Positions 10,724 to 22,389 of a stretch of DNA of 64,000 nucleotides are shown here, piece by piece (position 1 is the first letter of the stretch; every line of letters begins with the position of its first letter). The notes below the pieces were generated by a model, which searched no databases, was not told the DNA's origin, and saw nothing but the letters and a program-made list of their open reading frames with translations. Origin of the DNA: Tetrastigma voinierianum (Eukaryota > Streptophyta > Magnoliopsida > Vitales > Vitaceae); NCBI GenBank assembly GCA_016808115.1, contig JAEQBH010002966.1, positions 186,001 through 250,000 on the forward strand, in the 5' to 3' direction. The position numbers and the translations under genes were made by a program.

Positions 10724-12720
10724 TGTAACACCCCAAAATTTACCTTAGTTGTTTTCAACGTGTTTAGGGTATTTTGTAGGTATAATTTGAATTTTTGCAT
10801 CAAATTCAAATCGCGAAAATCTGGGAAACCCTAATTTGTACAAGATATATGGTAGGGTGGACTATTGTGATCAAGATTGAAACACATAATATATGTTGTG
10901 AATGGTTAGGGTAAGATGAGTATGAGACAGTTCAAAAGGAAAATTATACCAAAAGGGGATAAGACCAAGTTGGTCTCTCATTTTTGGGAGAGAAAAACGT
11001 GAAGAAGAAGAGAGGAGAAAAGAAGAAGAAGAGAAGAAGAAGAAGAAGAAGAGGAAACGTATGGAAACTATTTTTGTATGGATGGCTAGGATTTGTATGG
11101 AATAGTATAATTTGTATGGATTCTATGAGATATGTATGGATTCCTAGGGTTTAGTTAGGAATTCATCGTAATCCTAGATTTGTTGAAAGTTGGGTTGGTA
11201 AAATCCTAGTTGGTACAAGATGAGTATGAAGTCCTCTTTTTGAGTATGGATTTTTGGTTTATGATGTATGGATATATGTTTGGGTGTTAGGAAGTTAACC
11301 TAACTTACAAGTGATTGAATTAGAGTTTGGAAAAAAACCCTATTTAATCGCTATGTTTGGTTTTGGTTGGGTTAGAACACATTTGGGAGTTGTTTTTGGT
11401 GATGTTTGTGGATTATTTTGGGTTTTTGGTTGGATTTCTGAACAAAGGGACGAAATTAGCAAAATCTGGGCAAATTACGGGGTCCTACGTTGTGGCGTAG
11501 GGATCCCACACAGCAGCGTAGGCCCAAGCCAAGGCGTGGCACGTCCACGTCGCGACGTGGCTAAGAGGGGGATTTGGCTAGCTTCGGGTACGCTGCAGCA
11601 TAGCAGTGCTACACCGCGGCGAAGGTCTATGCCGCAGCGTAGTAGTGCTATGCCGCGGCGTAGCTACTGTTTATAACATGTAAATTTCGATGTTTGATTT
11701 CGTTTTGTTTTTCCGTTGCTCAGAGGACTTGTCTATTGAGGACCCTATAATTGTATGAAAGGGTTCATTCATGTTTGTAAGGTAAAGGAAAAATTAGACT
11801 GTACCTCGCCGCCTCGGCGAGTTCGATGCGGGAAAACTTAATGCCCCTATGATAAGATAGTAAGTTCCTGAACACATATAATTGTAGGACTGCCTAAGAC
11901 CGGATATGGAATGACATAGCACTTCGCTACGGGCAACATCGCCTTGACTCGCTTCGACACTTCCGCTAATGCTACGGCACTGCTACGCGCGCACGCCTCG
12001 ATCAATGCTCACACTCTTGCTTTGTGATACGACACCTCGCATCACATCGTACATTCGGCACTTATTGTGTCATGTCCTACTCATTTCTTATTATCGGTCT
12101 AGGTTATACGATAAGACAATCGAAAAATGAATAAGAGTAGCACGTACATCGCTCGTCTAATGTACCTGGGTACCGTACCTTTGCACAAGTATAAGCTCTG
12201 TAACTCCTACGAGAGATCTGGATAAGTTTAAGTCTGCTATAAGTACAAGTATATGTATTAGTTTTCTATATGAATTCATGCAAATTCTGATATTCATATC
12301 GTTATATGCTTACCTAAAGAGTATTAATGCATGTGTACATGTATAAGTCATATGTTTCCCACTAAGCGTAAAGCTTAGCACGGGTTTTAATCCGTGTAGG
12401 TACAGAGGAGGACGTCTGCGATCTTCCGCATACTGCTGGGCTAGCACACTTGTAGGGGTCCATCACCTGTAGGTTTTGCGCTCTGATTATGTAAATGTAA
12501 ATGTACAGTTTTTGTATATGTATATGTAAATGGGACTCAGGATTGTATGTATTGACATCAGAACACTTACTACAGTGGTAGTTTTATTTTTTGCATTCTT
12601 TATATGATATTTTGATTCGCTTATAAGACTTCAGCCCACTAACACCGAAAAGTAGGTAAAAGTCATAAGATAGCCTCGCACCCCCTTCGTCCTCCTAGGC
12701 GGGGGTCGGGGGGCGTGACA
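10724..12720 (+). repeat. 5' LTR of the gypsy element
   Basis: The LTR runs from TGTAACACCCC to GGGGGGCGTGACA, 1997 bp, with the expected TG/CA ends. A purine-rich block at 10985-11055 matches in position and composition a pyrimidine block in the opposite-oriented solo LTR at 27231-29822, suggesting the same or a related family. The 121-codon open frame at 11311-11676 lies wholly inside the LTR, has no known motif and is not believed. Confidence 0.85.
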
Positions 12721-12724
12721 AGAG

Positions 12725-12806
12725 TTGGTATCAGAGCATAGGTATACGACAGCCTAGGGCTTGATGGGATCTAATACCAACACAAAAGTTGGTATCAGAG
12801 CCTAGG
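12725..12806 (+). other. Duplicated primer-binding site (tRNA-iMet type)
   Basis: TTGGTATCAGAGC occurs 4 bp after the LTR end (12725-12737) and again at 12789-12801, where it continues CTAGG. TGGTATCAGAGC is the classical primer-binding sequence complementary to the 3' end of initiator methionine tRNA in many plant LTR retrotransposons. The two copies are 64 bp apart, which suggests a short tandem duplication of the leader. Confidence 0.85.
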
Positions 12807-12977
12807 TTTAGGCGTTTCTGGAAGAGTCTTGGATTAAGGATGTACCTACAAAGTAATGTGTTGGCCTAATGCGGATGTCCTTGTTTTGTGTATTGTCTAC
12901 AATGGATTGGCATCCAACATCGGGCCATAGTTGATTGTGATAAGAAAATAGTCCTCGCTTTAAATGTTATGACCTAA

Positions 12978-13980
12978 TTGCACGAATGCACAAGGTATCT
13001 CGATCCGAATCAATACCGAAAGTTATTTCATTTATGGTCTGGCTGTTTTCTAAGAAAAGGTTGTGAAGCCTTTTTGGCTTTGATTCTTGACTCCAAAAGA
13101 GAGCAAGTGAATTTAGAAAATATTCCTGTGATTAGGGAGTTCCCTGATGTGTTTCCCAAAGAGTTACTGGGAATACCACTTGAAAGAGAAGTGGATATCT
13201 CTATTGAAGTTGTACAGGGAACGACTCTTATTTCGATGACACCCTACCGTAAGGCTCCAACTGAACTGAAAGAGTTGAAGACTCAACTACAAGAGCTATT
13301 GGATAAATGTTTCATTCGACCTAGTGTCTCACCTTGGGGTGCGATGATTTTATTTGTTAAGAAGAAAGATGGCACTCTTCGGATGTGCATCGATTAATGG
13401 GTAAATAAATAAAGTGACAAGAATAAGTATCCACAAGCAAGAATAGAGGATTTATTTGATCGTTGAAAGGAGCAAGTGTTCTTTCAAGATAGAATACATC
13501 GGCTATTATCAACTTAGATAAAAGAGGCTGATGTCCCGAAAAACACCTTTCGTAACCCGTTATGGCCAGCTATGAGCTTTTTAGTAATGCCATTTGGGTC
13601 AGACTAATGCTCCTATTGCATTTGAGATTTGATGAATAGGTTTTCCACCTCTATTTGGATCAATTTGTCAGGTATTTATTGATGGTGACATCCTGGTGTA
13701 TTCTAAGGATGCACAAAACATGAACACCATTTAAGGATAGTATTGCAAATTCTGAGAGAGAATCAATTGTTTGTAAAGTTAAGTAAATGTGATTTTATTT
13801 GATGAAGTACATTCCTATGCTGGTATTGTATCTGCTAAGGTATTAGAGCCGACCTAAAGTGAAATTGAAGTGAAGTCATGAATTGGGAAACCCTCCTCAA
13901 ATGTAATCCAGGCGAGAAGCCTGGGTTTGGCTATTATTACCTGAGATTTGTACCAGATTTTCAGTTATAACATCCTCACT
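12978..13980 (+). pseudogene. Gypsy protease end and reverse transcriptase, broken
   Basis: The first open segment (12978-13397) holds the end of the protease linker, then FPDVFPKELLGIP, the start of gypsy RT, then SPWGAMILFVKKKDGTLRM and a stop replacing the expected continuation. Further RT pieces follow in shifting frames, including VMPFG near 13590. At the catalytic site (13672-13695) the sequence reads VFIDGDILVY: an extra GGT codon at 13684-13686 lies between the two aspartates of the normally adjacent pair. The enzyme would have made cDNA from element RNA. Several stops and frameshifts plus the split active site make it non-functional. Confidence 0.9.
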
Positions 13981-14002
13981 TATTAGATTACGCCAAAAAG
14001 GG

Positions 14003-14645
14003 GTGAGGTTTGAGTGGGATAATAAGTGCCAATCCAACTTTGAAAGGTTAAAAGAAATACTGGTTGAAGCACCAGTGTTGATTCAACCTACTTACTATGT
14101 ACAGGGATGCTTTAAGGATAGGTTTGGGATGCTTATTGATGCAGGATGGAAAAATGGTGGCTTATACTTCCAGACAGTTGAAACCGCATGAACAAAACCG
14201 TCCCACTCATGATTTGGAGTTAGCAGTTGTAGTGTTTGCTTTGAAAATTTGGCAACACTATTTATATGGAGAAAAATGTAGAACTTTCACTGATCATAAG
14301 AGTCTGAAATATTCGCTAACTCAAAAAGATTTGAACTTGAGGCAATGTCGGTGGTTGGAATTGTTTAAAGACTATGATTGTAGAATTGACTACCACCTGG
14401 GAAAAGCAAATGTAGTGGCGGATGCCTTAAGTAGGAAAATGATTTATGCTTTGACTTTGAAAGATTATGACTGGAGATTTGATTTTAATGGAGCCTTGTT
14501 GGCTCAATTGAGAGTTATACTGGATTGGAAGCAAATGATAGTAAATGCTCAGAAATATGATGCCAAGTTACAAGAGATAGTGCAGTTAGTCGGTACTGGA
14601 GACAAGACTGATTATGCCATAGATGAAAGCGGAGGTTTGTTGTAA
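14003..14645 (+). pseudogene. Gypsy RNase H domain, nearly open
   Basis: The start contains FEWDNKCQSNFERLKE, the RT-RNase H connection. A frameshift near 14095-14190 moves the reading into a 182-codon frame (14097-14645) with GLGCLLMQDGKMVAYTSRQL, FALKIWQHYLYG, TDHKSLKY and KANVVADALSR, the conserved RNase H blocks of plant gypsy elements. The domain would degrade RNA in RNA-DNA hybrids during replication. This is the best-preserved pol segment of the element. The frame ends at a TAA at 14643 before the integrase. Confidence 0.9.
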
Positions 14646-14649
14646 AAGA

Positions 14650-15103
14650 GCAGATTATGTGTGATATGGATTTGAGAAAGAAGATATTATATGAAAGCTA
14701 CAATACTATTTTCACTATGCACCCTAAAGGTAATAAGATGTATCAGGATATGAACAGTACTATTGGTGGCGAGGGATGAAAAAGGACATTTCTGAGCACG
14801 TTATGAACCACGTGTCGCCTAGTAAAGGCCGAACACCAAGTGCACCATCCTGGCTTATTGAATCCCCTTCCAATCCCCCAATGGAAGTGGGATAACATTA
14901 TTATGGATTTTGTATCCAGTTTTTCCTTCACCCAAAGGAAACATGATACAGTTTGGGTAATTATGGACAGATTGACCAAGTTTTCTCACTTCCTATCTGT
15001 TCAACTTGACTACTCCATGGATCGTCTAACAGAACTTTATGTGAATGAAATTGTTAGATTGCATGGGATTCCCTTATCGATAGTGTCCGACCGCGATAGG
15101 TAA
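14650..15103 (+). pseudogene. Gypsy integrase, N-terminal part and core start, truncated
   Basis: The segment begins with the HHCC zinc-finger region in broken frames (HPKGNKMYQD near 14719, the CRLVKAEHQ block near 14812). It continues in frame from 14840 with LPIPQWKWDNIIMDFV, carrying the first catalytic aspartate of the DDE core, then VIMDRLTKFSHF and SIVSDRDR with the second. The sequence then passes directly into CACTA-type terminal repeats, so the catalytic glutamate and the C-terminal domain are missing. The minus-strand frame at 14743-14979 is a shadow. Confidence 0.9.
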
Positions 15104-15472
15104 ATCAATGATAAATAAGAATAAATATTTTTACCTACTGAATAGTTTTGTAGGTAAATATTAGTAGGTAAATAGTCGCTAATATCTTTGATAAAAAATA
15201 AGCAGTGTATTTACCAATTGAATAGTTTTGTAGGTAAATATTAGTAGGTAAATTATAGGTAAGTTGTCGCTAATAGCTCCCGCCAAAATTTGGCGCCGTA
15301 TTTACCAATTGAATCATTTTGTAGGAAAATATTAGTAGGTAAATATTAGTAGGTAAACTGTAGGTAAAAGTTGAAAATTAATTTTTACTGATTTAGTAGG
15401 TAATCAGTTAGTAAACTCTTATTTTTACCTATAAAATTGTTTCAGTAGGTAAACTGTCAAATTCTTGTAGTG
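15104..15472 (+). mobile_element. Terminal fragment of a second CACTA family
   Basis: The right end reads AATTCTTGTAGTG, the reverse complement of the CACTACAAGAATT terminus of CACTA transposons. Upstream, subterminal repeats of the type GTAGGTAAATATTAGTAGG occur in three ~80-95-bp blocks, some in inverted form (TTTACCTAC). Only about 370 bp remain and no matching left terminus is seen. The left junction lies inside the gypsy integrase. The subterminal motif differs from that of the CACTA element at 21025-40598. Confidence 0.75.
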
Positions 15473-15608
15473 CTAGACCTTATATAATAGAGAGAAACAA
15501 ATAAAATGAGTTTGAATAAACATATCGAATTAATTTAAGTTTAAACCTACTTTTTTCTCTCTATTTTCTTTCCTTAGTACTTTCATAGTAACAAAAACGG
15601 AGCCTTAA

Positions 15609-15822
15609 GGCCTATTTGGTTTCTATTTTTGAAAACTATTCTTGAGAAGAGTTTTTGAAAGCACAGAGAACACCACAATGTTGTTCTTTGAAAACATTGT
15701 TTTTGTGTTTTCTGTGTTTTTCATTAAAAAAAAAAAAAAAAAAAACTGGAAATCAAACATGTTTTCCTTGTTCTCCTTGTTTTTGAGAATAAAAAATAAT
15801 TTTCAAACTAAAACAAAACAGC
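15609..15822. mobile_element. MITE-like inverted-repeat element
   Basis: The left end reads GGCCTATTTGGTTTCTATTT and the right end, on the reverse strand, GCTGTTTTGTTTTAGTTTG, forming imperfect terminal inverted repeats. CCTTAA flanks both sides (15603-15608 and 15823-15828). The interior is A/T-rich with an A-run at 15726-15745 and no transposase. The family is uncertain; hAT- or Harbinger-derived MITEs have similar starts. The 15642-15905 open frame crosses the right border and is not believed. Confidence 0.5.
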
Positions 15823-15828
15823 CCTTAA

Positions 15829-17178
15829 AGTCCCCCCCCCTTTTCCTCCCGACTTTTAATCCTAGCTCGCACCGATCAAAGTTGGACCGTCCCAACCAAA
15901 ATTGAAAACAAGGAGACGATGATCAAGCCCCGAATCATAATGGAAGAAAAAAAAAAACAACCTAAAAAAACTTCACTACTCTATAGGCCATTCAATGTGG
16001 CATGGATGACAAGAAGTTCAGACTCATTGCCGCTTTAGAATATGCAAAAGAAGTAAGGGACACCCCCTAGAAAATACTTGAGGGATCAAGATACAAGGAT
16101 CCAAAGAATGAAGAAAGCGACAAGAATTTGAAAAGTGCTCGATCTGAGATCTTAAGCGAAGAAGATCATGAAGATCAAGAAAGGATCATACATCTTAAAG
16201 CTCTCTCGATAATTGTCAAAACAAAAGGAGTCACTCTACAAAAGATAAAACGATTCGTACAAAAGATAGAACGATTCGTACAAAAGACAGAACGATTCGT
16301 AGCAGATTCATCAGATTGTTAGGTACGTCTGGACTAAATAAATACCTCAAATGATAATATGATATTCCACATCAGTAGCATAGGGAAAAAGAGTAACACG
16401 TTCCAAGCCAAAAGTTGCAATCTTGAAGATTGTGCAAACTAAAGTCTCTAAATCAAGAAAGATAATATGAACTAGTACGAAAACCAAGATGGTCAAGGAT
16501 GAACAATCAAAGAGTTTTGGTGTCTCCCCTTCCACCGGAAACATGTTGAAAGAAGAGTGGTATTTCAACAATAAGTGTGCACAACACATGATATAGAACA
16601 ATTGTTTCCTAACTGACCTTCAACCGTCCAGTCAAGACTAAGTGATTTTTGGTGACGATGGAAAAGGAAGAGTACTAGGAAGCGATTCCTTAAAATTCTA
16701 GGGTAGACAAAACTAAAGAATATTCTTCTTATTGAAGGACTAACAGTAAATTTGATGAGTATGAGTCAACTTTGTGATGAAGATCTTCTTTTACGATTCA
16801 CAAAAGACAAGTGTATAGTATATAATCAAAATTACTGTCGTACCATGGAAGGGGAAAGAACCTCAAACAACTGCTATCTACTAACCAACATTAGTCCCTG
16901 TATGCATGAAATATAGCTAAAACAAGAGTTGCTGGTTCAATAGTCCGAACACACTAGGAGAAGTGACACCACCATCATTGGACCTTATAGCCAAAAGTAT
17001 CTAGACTTGAAAGCTAGACCTGATCAGATGACTAGTCTTTGCACGAAACACACCCTACTATCATGCACCAGGTCCTAATTAAGTACATCGACCAGATTAC
17101 TGGAACTGCTCCATATAGACCTCCTGGGCTCCATGGTAGGAGAAGACATTAAGAAGAAAAGATTCATCTATTTAGAAG
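15829..17178. other. Old repeat-like host sequence, no gene recognised
   Basis: The segment has several short open frames (16128-16322, 16347-16601 minus) without domains I know. It continues beyond the solo LTR at 20279 and beyond the nested block at 41343, so it is the oldest visible layer here. It could be a decayed retroelement: a TATA box and leader-like sequence appear at 42071 onward in the same layer. That link is inference. Confidence 0.3.
16240..16302. repeat. 21-bp unit, three tandem copies
   Basis: AAAAGATAAAACGATTCGTAC is followed by two near-identical copies, differing at 1-3 positions each. The period is a multiple of three, and the repeat falls inside the 64-codon frame at 16128-16322, giving a repeated RFVQK block. 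No other sign of coding exists. Confidence 0.85.
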
Positions 17179-17183
17179 CTATA

Positions 17184-20100
17184 TGTAACGCCCCGTCCCA
17201 AGAGGGTGTACGGTATGGGTAACCGTATGGTCGCATATGTGCACCAAGGGCTTCCTTAATTATTTGAGTGCCATAGTAGTATTTTTGAAAGTTGTTTTTA
17301 AGGATGAAATTATAAAGTTTTCAAAGCATTGTGCCACTTTTGTAATTAAGAAAAGTGGAGGGGTGAAAGTACAAATTATGGAATTTCAAAAGAATAATAA
17401 TACACAAATTACTGCACGGTTCAGTGAAGCTTAGAAAATTCTCTAGGGATCTCTGACGATCAAAACTGACCGCACCGCAATTCGTCTCGCAAATCTAGTG
17501 ACTTAAAGTTTCGTCGACTCCGAGACAATGTAACATTTTACTTAATTTCGGGTGATAACCGCAGATTTTAGGGACTAGATTTTTACGAAAAACTTCTAAG
17601 TCTAAAATGGCTTGAGTTAAAGTTCATTTAAAATAATTGAACTGAAAAGAAATAAAATTTTTCGGATAGAAACGGACCCGAATGAGGCAATATAAGTTAT
17701 GTATCTAACACACACAATAATTAAAAATGAAAAAGGATGGAGCAAACGTGTTCGGGTGGATAAGTAGAAAAAAATAAAATAAAAAAATAATAAATAAATA
17801 AATAAAACAAATAAAGAGAGAAAAAAATTAAAAAAAGAGAGGATAAAATCAAAAAGTAGGAGAATGTGAGACAGACGAGAGAGAGCGGAGAGGAGAGAGA
17901 TATTTTAATTTTTTTCCTTCGCTTATTTCGATTTACGGAAATCGATTCGTAGGTTTTGCCTGAAAGAAGAGATAGTTTGACTACGCGACGAGAGCTACGC
18001 GTAGGTACCAATATCTTAGCGTTTCGGCAAACTTCAAGAGGTAGAAAATTTCCCTACTTGTGTTATTTCTAGCTTAAAGGATATGCAATGACTTGAAATT
18101 TTCTTAGAGCCCGTGAGAGGCCGTAAATTTCAGTCCCAAAATTTTTGGATTGAGTTTAGGAATTTTTGGGACTATTTTGACAAATTGGCTAAATTTCGGA
18201 CTGCTTTCTGACGCTCAAGTTAAAATTTCAGGATTTTATTCAGACAGTTTGGACATAATTTTCAGAAATGTTTTCGGGTGTTTTTAGACTCTATGGAAAA
18301 TCCATTGAGTTTAGAATCTAGCCATATGCCTATGAATGACATTTGGGGCCCACATATTTTCTGAACATTTAATCAGAGGCCAAAGTGTGCAAATTGCTGG
18401 TCAGGTTTTGACGAAAGTGTGGTTCCTACACGAATGTGTAGGGTAAAAGCGGAAGAGGGATAAATTTTAGAGTTGTGCTCAATTATTGTAAAAGGAAGGT
18501 GAGTGTTCTAAACCTATTTTTCAAATACTAGCAGATATTATAAACTGTTTACTACTGGTATTTAATGGTTTGATTTTAAACCATATTTGAAAAGCAAGCA
18601 AGCAATGAGTTTTAGTAAGCAAGCAATGGTTTTGAATTATCAAACCATATTTCAAGCAAACAATGGTTTTGAATTGTTAAACCATGTTTCAAGCAAGCAA
18701 AAGTATAATTTATAAAATAGGCCTAACGAAAATCTCTAGTTTTAAGCAAGCATACCGATCAGAGGTATTCCGTACGTGCGCGGTGGTGTTAGGACATCAT
18801 TTCATGCATTTTAGATTTGCCTGGTTGGCAAACTTAGTCTATGCATCATGGCATTTCAAGGAGACCGTGGCACGTACAGGAGTATATAGGTTAGCGCGGG
18901 CTTAGTTAGATTATGGTGAACCAAGGCCACCATATTTAATGGAAGGGAATCGAGAATTGAGCCAAAGCTCTCTTACCTGTGATGCGGATCCAGTCCAAAT
19001 TATCGACACTGCAGCCCGTGCCCCGTGTTCACTGTGTGGCACAAAGAAGCAGAAAGGCCTCCAAAGTGGCTGGATGATTTATAAGCATGTTTTTATACAA
19101 TAAATCAACCACTGGAAAACGGCCGGTTTCAGGGCCCCGTGTTTCTTTAAAGTGTCGTTAAGCCAAGGCTCCCGTGTTTGTGAAAAGTTTTATAAACTTT
19201 TAAAGTAAACGGTTGAGCCCAGGCTCCCATGTTTGTGAAAAGTTTTCGTAACTTTTAAAGCAAACGGTTGAGCCCAGGCTCCCGTGTTTATAAAAGTTTT
19301 TAGAAACTTTTAAAGTTGAAATCTGTCGAGCCCGTGCTCCCGTGTTTACTTTAAAGCAAGCGGTTGAGCCCAGGATCTCGTGTTTATGAAAATTTTTATA
19401 AACTTTTAAAGAAAACGATCGAGCCTAGGCTCCCGTGTTTATGAAAAGTTTTATAAACTTTTAAAGCAAACGGTTGAAGCCTAGGCTCTCGCGTTTATGA
19501 AAAGTTTTATACACTTTTAAAGCAAGCTGTCAGGCTCAGTTCCCGCTTATGAAAAGTTTTATAAACTTTTAAAGCAAAGTAAAGCAAGGCAAGAAGAGGT
19601 TTATGAAAAGTTTTATAAACTTTTAAAGAAAAGAAAGTAAACAAGCAAAGTTGGGGCATGAAAAGTTTTAGAAACTTTTAAAAGCAAAGCAATGCAAAAC
19701 AAGCAAGCAAGCAGAAAATTTTTAGAAACTTAAAAGCAAAGGCAAGGTTTCGAAAATGTCTCAAAAAGATAGTTTTACACCTTGAGATATTTTCGCAAAA
19801 GCAAACATCGTATAAAAGATACACTCACGAACTCATAATTTCATTATTTTCCCGTTTTAACTATTTTCCGTGCAATGTGCACGCCTGACGTGAAAGATTT
19901 TAGTTTTCTTTCTCGACTCAGATATTGTATTAAATAACTTATAAGGAAATACTTTAATTAGATACTGAAAGTATATGTATGAACATAGTTGTATTGTGAA
20001 ATGTGATGAGCCTAAGGTTCTTTTGAAAGAGTGTGCTGGTTGCCATATTTTGAAAAGTGTAAATCAGATATATGTTTCGATATGTCCTATACGCTGTCAA

Positions 20101-20273
20101 GAGGCCGCCGAAATTTTATAAAATCACAAGTTTAGAAAAGAAAAATTTTTATACGGGTTTTCAGCAAGCAACACGGCTTCGCTTCATAGGATTCTCTAGT
20201 CGTTGGAAGTAACGGCTGGGGGTTTCTGTGGGGTGGCCGGCACACCTGCCGCTAGTAGGGGTGGGGTGTGACA
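17184..20273 (+). mobile_element. Solo LTR, 3.1 kb, TSD CTATA
   Basis: The LTR runs from TGTAACGCCCC to GGGGTGTGACA, with CTATA at 17179-17183 and again at 20274-20278. No internal region is present, so it is a solo LTR produced by recombination between the two LTRs of a full element. The block near 17985-18060 (CTACGCGTAGGTACC, then TTCGGCAAACTTC and CCCTACTTGTG) matches in order the family A LTR at 36170-36240, so the families are related. Length is inflated by a tandem array at 19178-19735. Open frames at 17237-17434, 17721-18011 and 18684-18905 lie in the LTR and are not believed. Confidence 0.85.
19178..19735 (+). repeat. About ten ~50-60-bp units with an internal palindrome
   Basis: Each unit carries a near-palindrome of the form GAAAAGTTTTATAAACTTTT followed by AAAGC, with copies near 19178, 19236, 19291, 19388, 19440, 19499, 19550, 19603, 19659 and 19712. 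In the first seven, the spacer carries GAGCCCAGGCTCCCGTGTTT or a decayed form; in the last three the spacer is lost or replaced by A/G-rich sequence. The array lies inside the solo LTR. Confidence 0.9.
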
Positions 20274-21045
20274 CTATATGCACTTTTTGTCTCTACCTTG
20301 AACGGTTACTAGTTAGAACACTCATAAATCCTTATGTGATTAGGAGAAGAATGATAGTCCAAATAAGGTACAAAGGAATTCATCCCACTATGAGAACATG
20401 TCAGGGGAAGACTATGCTTGTGAAAGGATCACTCTTTGAGAGAAATCTCTACTTCTTCCTTGGAGGATTAAGGAACTCGTTCATCAGTTTGAGTCACAAA
20501 TGTTTTAAAAACCAAACCGATGAGTGAATTAGAAAATTTATTGATTCATGATTCTTTGGTTGAACCAGTGGTTGGACTATGGTCAAATCGGTGACATCAT
20601 AAATACATCAATTATATATTATCAAAATTAAAAATAATAATAAATTGATAAAATTTTATAATAATTTTAATATCACCTCTTTTATCAAATATTTTTGGGT
20701 AGTTATTAAAAAGGTACCACCCAATCTATAAATGCAATTAAGATTTGAAAAATAATTTTACACCCAATCCATAAATGTAATTAAGATTTGAAAATCTTAC
20801 TTTAAACGTAAACATATTATATTTTCACGAAAGAATAAAAAAAAAGAAGTCTTTTTATTTAAATTACCAAATAAAATTTTATTTGTTAAAATGAATTGTA
20901 TATTGTTATTAAAAACAAAATTTAATTAATACTTTTTAAAAATATTTTTGAAAACTGCCTAAAATCTTTCTTGCAAAAGTTTAGTCCAAAACCTTCAAAA
21001 ACTCAGCAGCCTCAAATGGAACAACACTACAAGGAAAAACCAAAA

Positions 21046-21620
21046 TAGTGACGGAAATTTTCGTCACAAATCATGTTTAGTGATGGATTTGTGACGGAAT
21101 TTTCGTCGTCACAATATTTGTCGTAACTAAATTTTGTGACGAAAATTTGTCAAAAAATTGTGACGGAAATAGTTTTCGTCACAAAAAATTCAATGGTAAT
21201 AAAAGGTGTTTCTATCACAAAATTGTGACGGATTTTTGTCACTATTCCGTCATAATTTTATGACGGATTTGTGATGGTAGCACATACACAACTGCTACAA
21301 AATTGTGACGGACAGATCGAATCGTCACAATTTTGGGCGACAAATACTGGTCACTAAATTTACATCATGGAAAAGTATTTTCTTCACAAAATTGTGATGA
21401 AATAATGAAAAAATCCATCACAAAATTGTGATAGATCAGTAATAGAAATCCATCACAAAATTGTGACGAATTAGTGATAGAAATCTATTACAAAATTGTA
21501 ACGGATTAGTGACAAAAATATGTCATAATTTTGTGATGGATTAGTGATAGAAATCTTTCACAATTTTGTGACAGATTAGTGACAAAAATATGTCACTAAC
21601 GTTTTGTCACTATTCCGCTA
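21046..21620. repeat. Left subterminal repeats of the CACTA element
   Basis: Units related to TTTGTGACGGA and its reverse complement TCCGTCACAAA repeat every 20-50 bp, with variants such as AAATTGTGACGGATT and CATCACAAAATTGTGA. In En/Spm elements such subterminal arrays are the binding sites of the TNPA protein needed for excision. The same motif recurs near the right end (38971-40590). Confidence 0.9.
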
Positions 21621-22389
21621 CTATTATTTGGTCTCTATCATAGATTTGATATAATTTTTTATAAATTAAATGTTATTTTTAATTGTGAATATATTTTGAT
21701 ACATTTTAATAAAAATTAGAAGAAAATTAAAATTCAATAATTAAAATGTCTTTCATATGCTAAAACATTAAACAATATCCATAAAAAAAATAAAGTTAAA
21801 TAATCAAGCATAACTAATAATAAACATTTATGTTTTACATATCCAACATTAAAGAAGTCATTACCAAACTTAAGGTGCAGAAGATCCTGATCCATTAATT
21901 TGTTGACTAGATTGCATCTGCTCTATGAAATGCCTCATATGCTATTGCATCTCATGAAAACGCTATCTTTCAAGTTAGCTTAACTCAAAGAATTGCTCTA
22001 TCAATCTCTCGCTTTATCTACGAGCTCCCTTTATCAGACAATCTCTCTAACTCGAGCTGCAGATGTTGATGAGTGTGAGCTCCCGGTACTCTGACATGAG
22101 GAAGGATAGATAGATGCAGCCCATGAGCCAAGACCATATACACGTCTCCTCTTCTCTCCACCCACAGCCTCAAAATAAAGAGTGTTTATGTCAACTGGTG
22201 GAGGTTGTGAACCATCATCTAAAGGCTGAGACGCAGAAGACACCAACTCCTCCATGCGATCCTAAATTAAAAAATTGTTCAAGTTAATATTAAAATTTAT
22301 GATTTAACAATTATTAAATAACTTTAAAATTACTAAATAATAAAAAGATGAACCTACATTTACTTGCTTTGACTCGCATCCACAAATGT

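Larger units (their letters stand above)
10724..15103 (+). mobile_element. Ty3/gypsy element, Del/Tekay-like, 3'-truncated
   Basis: The order is 5' LTR (10724-12720), primer-binding site, then pol domains in the order RT, RNase H, integrase, which is the gypsy order. Gag and most of protease are missing between 12810 and 12978. The integrase stops at about 15103, where sequence of a CACTA terminus takes over, and no 3' LTR is present. CTAGAC precedes the 5' LTR (10718-10723) and recurs at 15473-15478 immediately after the CACTA end. RT residues and the long 2-kb LTR fit the Del/Tekay chromoviruses; no chromodomain can be checked because that end is lost. Confidence 0.85.

Noticed and set aside
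11311..11676. 121-codon plus-strand gene
   Set aside because: It lies within the gypsy 5' LTR, with GC-rich low-complexity codons at its end and no recognisable motif.
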